This document shows positions 6,703 to 10,569 of a DNA stretch of 10,569 bases, one piece after another. Made by a program: the position numbers and the translations under genes. Every line of letters starts with the position of its first letter. Position 1 is the stretch's first letter. A model generated the notes under the pieces. The model had not been told where the DNA came from. It worked only from the letters and a program-made list of their open reading frames with translations, and searched no databases. This stretch comes from Alphaproteobacteria bacterium (GTDB taxonomy: Bacteria > Pseudomonadota > Alphaproteobacteria > ATCC43930 > CGMCC-115725), in the NCBI GenBank assembly GCA_019237175.1, contig JAFAHP010000772.1:1-10569 (forward strand), written 5' to 3'.

Positions 6703-6798
6703 GCTTTGGCGGGTGCAAGCGCTCCCCCGGCGCCGCGGTTGTCGACCGTGCTGCCGCATCGCAGCCACGGGGCGCCGCCACAGTCCGCCCGCCAAAGC
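6703..6798. repeat. Perfect 11-bp inverted repeat, arms 74 bp apart
   Basis: GCTTTGGCGGG (6703-6713) and CCCGCCAAAGC (6788-6798) are exact reverse complements. Between them, CGGCGCC (near 6729) and GGCGCCG (near 6772) can also pair, so the segment could fold into a long interrupted stem. It sits in the 280 bp gap between the divergent receiver gene and the 6928 gene, where no coding frame is convincing. Role unknown; it could be a protein-binding pair, an RNA leader, or the remnant of a small repeat element. Confidence 0.5.
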
Positions 6799-6927
6799 GG
6801 GGATCGCCGATAAAATACGCCTTCGCCGTTGGTCAAGGCCGCGCTAACGCGCGTATTGCAAAAGACCAAAAAAGTGCTGACATTCCGGCGGTGCCCCGTT
6901 GTCACAGCGTGATCCCGCCCTCGAGTT

Positions 6928-7320
6928 ATGGCCGATAATCGCCCGCCCCATCGCCCGCCATTTCGCAGAGCAGGCTCGGGAGAGCGCTTCCCCAATGACC
7001 GTGAGCGCGCGAATAAAGCTCGTCAGGCGGCAGAGGCGCTGTTCGCTCCAAAACCGCGGGAAAACGAAGCGCCAAATCCCTCGGCCGGACCGCGAGCGGA
7101 GCGGCGCGCACCGGCGCGCTACGAGGTTCTACCCGCGGCGGTTCGAAACGCGCCCAACGCCGCCCCCATCGGCGTCGCGCCGCCGATCGGCACGGCCATA
7201 CCAGCCGCGCACGCGGCGCGCATCCGTACCTGGCTCAGATACGGCATGACAGTCGCCGATGTCGCCACGGTTTATGGCGTCGGTGTTGGCGACATTGAGC
7301 GGCTTTTGCGGGAAGCTTGA
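6928..7320 (+). CDS. Basic Pro/Arg-rich protein with C-terminal helix-turn-helix-like segment, 130 aa
   Basis: The N-terminal 70 residues are basic and disordered-looking (Pro, Arg, Ala), with a short helix at about 25-42 (RERANKARQAAEALFAPKP). Residues 95-130 form a compact, conserved-looking tail, RIRTWLRYGMTVADVATVYG followed by VGVGDIERLLREA, with the helix-turn-helix spacing seen in small DNA-binding tails (MTVADVATVYGV as the recognition unit). I recall similar uncharacterised alphaproteobacterial proteins but no named family. The start at ATG 6928 has no clear ribosome site. The 3' end overlaps the doubtful minus-strand gene 7235-7693. Nucleic-acid binding is an inference from charge and the tail; the gene itself is fairly likely real because the tail is so regular. 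Confidence 0.65.
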   Translation: MADNRPPHRPPFRRAGSGERFPNDRERANKARQAAEALFAPKPRENEAPNPSAGPRAERRAPARYEVLPAAVRNAPNAAPIGVAPPIGTAIPAAHAARIRTWLRYGMTVADVATVYGVGVGDIERLLREA

Positions 7321-7693
7321 CGAGTCGGGTTTTTCGCCGCGCGGCGCGGATGCGATCGACCTTTGTTGTCGTCTCAATCCGGCAAGCGAGCGTTAACGGG
7401 ATATCCGGGCGGCCGGAGGGCGGAGAAACCGCATCATCGCGCTCATTCTGAAATAGTTGGGGGTGGCGCTGCCTCCCGCCGCTCAGCGGCGCCGAAGTTC
7501 GGTTGCCGCGCCAGCGTTTGCCAATGAGGCCCAACGAGAGGCGGAGCGCCGTGCGTCGCAACCAGGAAGGCCTGGCGGCCAGGTGCGCGAGAAGATATTG
7601 CTCCACCCGCTCGATCTGAATGCGGGCCTCGCGCGCCCGCTGGTCGACATCGATCCGAGAGGCGGCGTCATTCCACAGGTTTTGCTTCAGCAT
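7235..7693 (-). CDS. Small hypothetical protein, N-terminal half plausible, C-terminal half doubtful
   Basis: From ATG 7693, with GGAGG 5 nt upstream, the frame gives MLKQNLWNDAASRID and a charged amphipathic helix (RAREARIQIERVEQYLLAHL) followed by a basic segment to about residue 64. Codons in this part favour G/C at the third position. From about residue 65 (near position 7500) the bias fades, the composition becomes low-quality (Arg/Pro/Ser), and the frame runs 86 bp into the convergent gene ending at 7320. The true gene may end earlier through a frameshift, or the whole frame may be spurious. No family recognised. An upstream in-frame start at 7759 (MRKRYLN) is possible but lacks a comparable ribosome site. 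Confidence 0.4.
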   Translation of the reverse strand: MLKQNLWNDAASRIDVDQRAREARIQIERVEQYLLAHLAARPSWLRRTALRLSLGLIGKRWRGNRTSAPLSGGRQRHPQLFQNERDDAVSPPSGRPDIPLTLACRIETTTKVDRIRAARRKTRLVKLPAKAAQCRQHRRHKPWRHRRLSCRI

Positions 7694-7929
7694 GGCGCCC
7701 TCCATCGCGCACACGCTCCGACCACGGTCGGGGGCAGCATTGAGATAGCGCTTCCGCATCGCGGGAAGGTGTGAGCGGCTTCACATACCGGCGAAAAATC
7801 TTTTCGCGGAAAATCGGCCTGGGGGTCCGGATCGAGAAGCGTCAAACATCAACTCTGGTGGTCGGCGCGAGTTTCCACTGGTGCCGCCAACCTTCCCGGA
7901 TCTCACGCACCAATTCGCCGCCGCAACCC
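7694..7929. other. Intergenic region, no gene seen
   Basis: This 236 bp stretch lies between the end of the UbiH-family gene and the start of the small hypothetical gene, both on the minus strand. Plus-strand frames crossing it continue into antisense of UbiH and look like shadows. It holds the imperfect palindrome GTGAGCGGCTTCAC (7771-7784) and the inverted repeat at 7791-7807. No T-rich terminator is seen after the UbiH stop. Confidence 0.5.
7791..7807. repeat. Perfect 7-bp inverted repeat, A/T-rich arms
   Basis: GCGAAAA, ATC, TTTTCGC forms a short hairpin or operator-like site about 100 bp upstream of the 7693 start. The A/T core stands out in GC-rich surroundings. It is a candidate regulator site for the small minus-strand gene, or a weak terminator-like structure for UbiH read-through. 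Confidence 0.35.
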
Positions 7930-9150
7930 TCAGAGCGGCCGGCCCTGGACGAGGCGGGGAAGCTCGCCGGTCATGCCCATTGCATCACGCATCAGAAACC
8001 GCTTGACCGGCGGCAGGTGATCGACTGCGGCGAGCCCGAGGTCGCGAAGCAAGCGGAGCGGTGTCATGGCATTCGAAAACAGCCGGTTGAGGCTGTCGGT
8101 GACGCTGGCGAGCAGCACCGTGTCAAAACGACGCCATTGCTGATAGCGGCGCAGCAATTCGTCGCTGCCGATGTCGAGGCCCAGTCTTCGCGCATCGATG
8201 ATCAATTCGGCGAGTGCTGCTACATCGCGGATGCCGAGATTGAGACCCTGGCCGGCGATCGGGTGGATGACATGAGCCGCTTCACCGACCAGCGCCAACC
8301 GCCGATCGATATAACGCTCGGCCAACATTAGTCCGACCGGGTAGGACCAACGCGGGGCAATCGGCTCGACCGCGCCGAGGAAATCGCCGAAGCGAGCCCT
8401 GAGTTCGGCGGCAAAAGCTCCCTCGGGGAGCGCCATGATCCGCGGCGCCAATTCCTCGCGTTCGGTCCACACGATCGACGACCGACGGCCGGTCATCGGC
8501 AGGATCGCGAACGGACCCGCCGGCAGAAAATGCTCGATCGCAATGCCGGCGTGTGGGCGTTCGTGCCGAACGGTGGTAACGATTGCGGACTGGCGGTACC
8601 GCCACTCGACGGTGCGAATGCCGGCGGCAAGACGCAAGGAGGAATCCCGACCGTCGGCGGCGGCGACCAAGCGGACGTTCGCCCGCTGCCCGTCGGAAAG
8701 AACGGCGATAGCGCCGGCAGGCGAGGTCTCGACCGTGCCGACTTCGACCGGGGTGAGCAAAGTCAGGTTCGGCAGCGAGCGCGCGTGTTCGATCAGAGCG
8801 CGCCGCAATACTTGATTTTCGACAATCCAGCCGAGCGGGGCATCGCTCCCGAGCTCGCGATGGTCGTAATGCAAAAACAACGGCGCGTTGTCGTCGGCCA
8901 CGCGGATTTCGAGAATCGGCTCCGCCTCGGTAGCAATCGCCGGCCACAGCCCGATCCCGCTCAACACCTGTTTTGAGCCGTAGGCGATTGCCGAACTGCG
9001 GCCGTCAAAGCTTGCCTCAGTCAGCACGGCCGGGCTCTGGCGGTCGACGACGGCGCAAGGAAGCCCCGCTCCGGCGCAGGCAATGCCAAGCACTAACCCG
9101 TTCAGTCCACCGCCGGCGATCAGCAGCTCGACGTCATCCGGCATATGCAT
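7930..9150 (-). CDS. FAD-dependent ubiquinone-biosynthesis hydroxylase, UbiH/UbiF/COQ6 family, 406 aa
   Basis: A class A flavoprotein monooxygenase of the length usual for UbiH-type enzymes (about 400). The dinucleotide motif IAGGGLNG (Gly13-Gly18) binds FAD. FDGRSSAIAYGS follows at about 48. The DG motif is AAADGRDSSLR (Asp166-Gly167), and the second FAD motif VGEAAHVIHPIAGQGLNLG spans about 288-306. The last is the UbiH/COQ6 hallmark; the usual GD is GE here (Glu290). These enzymes hydroxylate the polyprenylated benzene ring in ubiquinone synthesis at the inner membrane. UbiH, UbiF, UbiI, UbiL and UbiM paralogues cannot be told apart by eye, so no symbol is given. Start chosen at ATG 9150, 4 nt after AGGGG; ATG 9144 is equally possible, and a TTG at 9189 less so. 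The HdeA-like gene ends 39 bp upstream on the same strand. Confidence 0.92.
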   Translation of the reverse strand: MHMPDDVELLIAGGGLNGLVLGIACAGAGLPCAVVDRQSPAVLTEASFDGRSSAIAYGSKQVLSGIGLWPAIATEAEPILEIRVADDNAPLFLHYDHRELGSDAPLGWIVENQVLRRALIEHARSLPNLTLLTPVEVGTVETSPAGAIAVLSDGQRANVRLVAAADGRDSSLRLAAGIRTVEWRYRQSAIVTTVRHERPHAGIAIEHFLPAGPFAILPMTGRRSSIVWTEREELAPRIMALPEGAFAAELRARFGDFLGAVEPIAPRWSYPVGLMLAERYIDRRLALVGEAAHVIHPIAGQGLNLGIRDVAALAELIIDARRLGLDIGSDELLRRYQQWRRFDTVLLASVTDSLNRLFSNAMTPLRLLRDLGLAAVDHLPPVKRFLMRDAMGMTGELPRLVQGRPL

Positions 9151-9189
9151 TTTGCCCCTGAGGGCTGCGCCTGGCGACACCACCGACAA

Positions 9190-9591
9190 TCACGAACGCT
9201 GCGGCCGGAGCGCCCGGCGGAATGCTTGAGGCACGGTCAGGCCGGGCTCCGCCTTGCAGAGCTGCATAACTTTGGCAATGTTGTTGCTGATGCGGCTGAC
9301 ATCGATGATGTGGATGCCCGCTTTGGCCGCGAGATAGCCATAATAGAACATCGCCGCCGCGGCGCGATCGTCGTCGTCGGCACGCAGCAAATCGGAGCAG
9401 CGCACCTGGTCCACATCCCATTTGTTGGGTGCGATCCGCGCCTCGGACGGCGGCGCGATTGTCGCCGGTGGCGGCGGCGCGGCGGGGGCTGGCGCCGTGG
9501 TCGGTGGAGAGGGCGGTTGCTGAGCCAAGCTCTGTGAGCAGAACGCGACCCACAGCACCAACGCGGCGCACGGGGTCCGTTTCGTCGTCAC
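9190..9591 (-). CDS. Secreted HdeA-like protein, 133 aa
   Basis: A signal peptide at 1-23 (TPCAALVLWVAFCSQSLA, probable cleavage after Ala23) is followed by a Pro/Ala-rich linker to about 55. An HdeA-like domain follows: KWDVDQVRCSDLL, a helical acidic and Tyr-rich middle (MFYYGYLAAKAG), and a second Cys in MQLCKAEPGLTV. Cys65 and Cys112 are placed as the disulfide pair of HdeA-type domains. E. coli HdeA is a periplasmic acid-stress chaperone; many alphaproteobacteria carry HdeA/HdeB-family proteins whose role is less clear. The start at GTG 9591 gives a clean signal peptide; an AGCAGG lies just upstream but close. It lies between the glycine-zipper gene (35 bp gap) and the UbiH-family gene (39 bp gap), all minus strand, so an operon is possible though not a functional one. 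Confidence 0.8.
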   Translation of the reverse strand: MTTKRTPCAALVLWVAFCSQSLAQQPPSPPTTAPAPAAPPPPATIAPPSEARIAPNKWDVDQVRCSDLLRADDDDRAAAAMFYYGYLAAKAGIHIIDVSRISNNIAKVMQLCKAEPGLTVPQAFRRALRPQRS

Positions 9592-9626
9592 GGCCTGCTT
9601 CGGACAAGCCGCGCCCGCGGCGGCGT

Positions 9627-9935
9627 TCAATAGCACGCTCCCGCGGAGCGCGCCGCGCCGCGCCGCGCTGCTCCGGCAACGCCGCCGACAGCCGCGCCGA
9701 TAGCAGCACCTCTGCCAGCGTTGCCGCCGATCGCGCCAAACAGCGCACCGCCCGCGGCGCCCCGCGCCGCCCCGCGGAGCGGTCCGGGCGTTACCGCCGG
9801 GCAAGGCGGCGGAGCATAACCCGGCGACGGGGGACGATAACCGGGCGGCGGGGAATAATACTGCCCGCTTACCGGCATGTTCATGACGGCGGTTACCAAT
9901 ATTGCGCCACACAGCAACCTTGCGAATCGAGCCAA
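9627..9935 (-). CDS. Exported glycine-zipper protein, 102 aa
   Basis: A signal peptide (LLCGAILVTAVMNMPVSG, cleavage near 24) precedes a Tyr/Pro-rich segment (YYSPPPGYRPPSPGYAPPP) and then a Gly/Ala repeat at about 54-98, with GAAGGALFGAIGGNAGRGAA and GAAVGGVAGAARRGAA. Small residues spaced every third to fourth position are the glycine-zipper pattern, which packs membrane helices. The protein ends ACY. The start is TTG 9935 with GAGG 7 nt upstream; the next ATG (residue 18) would cut the signal peptide. Similar small envelope proteins are common in alphaproteobacteria and are uncharacterised. The DNA in the Gly/Ala part is extremely GC-rich and repetitive (gcgccgcgccgcgcc), a place where slippage or assembly error is likely. 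Confidence 0.75.
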   Translation of the reverse strand: MARFARLLCGAILVTAVMNMPVSGQYYSPPPGYRPPSPGYAPPPCPAVTPGPLRGAARGAAGGALFGAIGGNAGRGAAIGAAVGGVAGAARRGAARSAGACY

Positions 9936-10060
9936 CGGTGAGCCTCGACGAAATCGAACAAGTCAAGATGATGGTAATCGCCGGATCGCTGCCGAAAAAG
10001 CCCTCTGTGGGGTTTTCTGCCAATAGTTCGCACTCTGTGCGCTGGTCTCACGGACGGAAA

Positions 10061-10162
10061 GGCGAGAGTAAGGTGCGGGATCGGATAGGATCGTGGGGAT
10101 CTTGCCCGCAATGCGGCCGGGACGGCCGCGATCCGTCGTTCGTCCCCTCCCTAACTCTCGCC
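10061..10162. repeat. 9-bp inverted repeat flanking a GC hairpin
   Basis: GGCGAGAGT (10061-10069) and ACTCTCGCC (10154-10162) are exact complements. Between them GCGGCCG, loop GGA, CGGCCGC (10113-10129) makes a perfect 7-bp hairpin. ACTCTCGCC with its preceding CCTCCCTA resembles the CCTCACCCT arms farther right, so this looks like a decayed member of the same repeat family. Confidence 0.5.
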
Positions 10163-10302
10163 CGCTCGCGGAGGAGCGTACGGCGTTCACACAATTTCTG
10201 ATGCCTTATTCACGCGCCGCGGAATTTGCCTCTCTCCGCCCGTTTGCTGACTGTGCCAGGATTTTCGGACACAAGGGAGGGGCCCGTCGCAAAGCGATGG
10301 GA

Positions 10303-10350
10303 GGGTGAGGTGGGTGGTTGGCAGGCGCTCTGGAATCCCCCACCTCACCC
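10303..10350. repeat. 12-bp perfect inverted repeat, outer arms of a palindromic intergenic element
   Basis: GGGTGAGGTGGG (10303-10314) and CCCACCTCACCC (10339-10350) are exact complements separated by 24 nt, with one more A-T pair outside. Left of the first arm, read on the minus strand, the sequence continues into a CCATCGC/GCGACGG stem (10284-10300). Right of the second arm it continues into the 10354-10379 hairpin. The pattern fits two copies of a dispersed repeat in opposite orientation, each carrying its own hairpin head. Confidence 0.6.
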
Positions 10351-10353
10351 TGC

Positions 10354-10379
10354 CCTCTCCGCCCCCAGGGGCGGAGAGG
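10354..10379 (+). repeat. Perfect 12-bp hairpin of the intergenic repeat element; possible terminator
   Basis: CCTCTCCGCCCC, 2-nt loop, GGGGCGGAGAGG is a perfect stem directly after the CCCACCTCACCC arm. It is followed on the plus strand by AAAATTTGTTG, so it lacks the T-run of a strong plus-strand terminator. Alphaproteobacterial genomes commonly hold dispersed repeats beginning CCTCACCCT and containing such CTCTCC/GGAGAG hairpins, which may act as transcript 3' ends. The family match is from memory. Confidence 0.6.
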
Positions 10380-10569
10380 AAAATTTGTTGCGCCCTTTGC
10401 AGTTCTGGATCCGTGAATACCGTAGCGTGGACGAGGGGAGGGTGGGGACAGCGAGGCGATTGGCCGCGGCCCGCGTTCGCGATATTGTGATGGCCTCGCG
10501 CGGGAGTGGCCTGCCCGCGCCGGGTTGCGGGGGAAGGCCGGCATCGGGGGAGGCATGGCCAGGTCGATC

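Larger units (their letters stand above)
9936..10569. other. Noncoding tail of the window with repeat mosaic; possible gene start at the very end
   Basis: No frame here has a family motif. The stretch should hold the promoter of the minus-strand glycine-zipper/HdeA-like/UbiH run, but I cannot point to a good one. 10061-10379 is dominated by inverted repeats (listed separately). From 10380 on I see nothing clear. At 10555 an ATG follows GGGGGAGG, with only 1 nt between, and the five codons left (ATG GCC AGG TCG ATC) could be the start of a plus-strand gene, but the spacing is poor and the call is weak. Confidence 0.6.

Noticed and set aside
7325..7360. T-run and GC palindrome (CGCCGCGCGGCG) after the gene ending at 7320
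   Set aside because: The T-run precedes the palindrome on the plus strand, so it is the wrong order for a plus-strand terminator.
7771..8331. Plus-strand open frame of 186 codons
   Set aside because: It runs antisense into the UbiH-family gene and its upstream part lacks coding character.
9134..9748. Minus-strand open frame of 204 codons across the HdeA-like gene
   Set aside because: Register shadow of the HdeA-like and glycine-zipper genes; the accepted frames have signal peptides and domain features.
10555..10569. Gene start at the right edge (ATG GCC AGG)
   Set aside because: Only five codons are visible and the purine-rich site is 1 nt from the ATG, too close to be a normal ribosome site.

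Overview
The window is GC-rich (visibly GC-biased third codon positions) and looks like a chromosome segment of an alphaproteobacterium. The signs are a long-form acyl-CoA dehydrogenase of the methylsuccinyl-CoA dehydrogenase type (ethylmalonyl-CoA pathway), a UbiH/COQ6-type ubiquinone hydroxylase, a CHASE3-PAS hybrid kinase with a stand-alone receiver, an HdeA-like periplasmic protein and a palindromic intergenic repeat cluster. The order cannot be fixed from sequence alone; Hyphomicrobiales or Rhodospirillales relatives are the natural guess. I see no tRNA, rRNA, CRISPR array, phage gene or intact insertion sequence.

Layout. 1-2087 is read on the minus strand: a 3'-truncated mcd-like gene (1-1405), a frameshifted DUF1640-type coiled-coil/membrane gene overlapping its start (1395-1753), and a small lipoprotein (1869-2087). 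After about 390 bp without a convincing gene, the plus strand carries an ACT-domain protein (2482-2778) and, 40 bp on, a Nudix hydrolase with a DUF4743-like N-terminal region (2819-3670). A 287 bp gap precedes the hybrid histidine kinase (3958-6222). Its 3' end overlaps tail-to-tail with a single-domain response regulator on the minus strand (6189-6647). Upstream of that regulator is a dyad that also fits the general-stress sigma EcfG promoter pattern on both strands. Next come a plus-strand basic/Pro-rich protein with a helix-turn-helix-like tail (6928-7320) and a doubtful minus-strand small gene (7235-7693). A minus-strand run follows: glycine-zipper exported protein (9627-9935), HdeA-like secreted protein (9190-9591) and UbiH-family monooxygenase (7930-9150), with gaps of about 35-40 bp. 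From 9936 to the end I see only noncoding DNA holding a mosaic of inverted repeats.

Functionally the region mixes core metabolism (C2 assimilation, ubiquinone), envelope proteins and a signalling pair. The kinase and the receiver protein are plausible partners: the kinase senses through a periplasmic CHASE3 domain, passes phosphate to its own receiver, and may share or compete with the free receiver. Most of the window is ordinary. The items most worth a second look are the dyad/EcfG-like site at 6654-6680, the overlapping kinase/receiver ends, the decayed gene overlapping the mcd start, and the repeat mosaic at 10061-10379.
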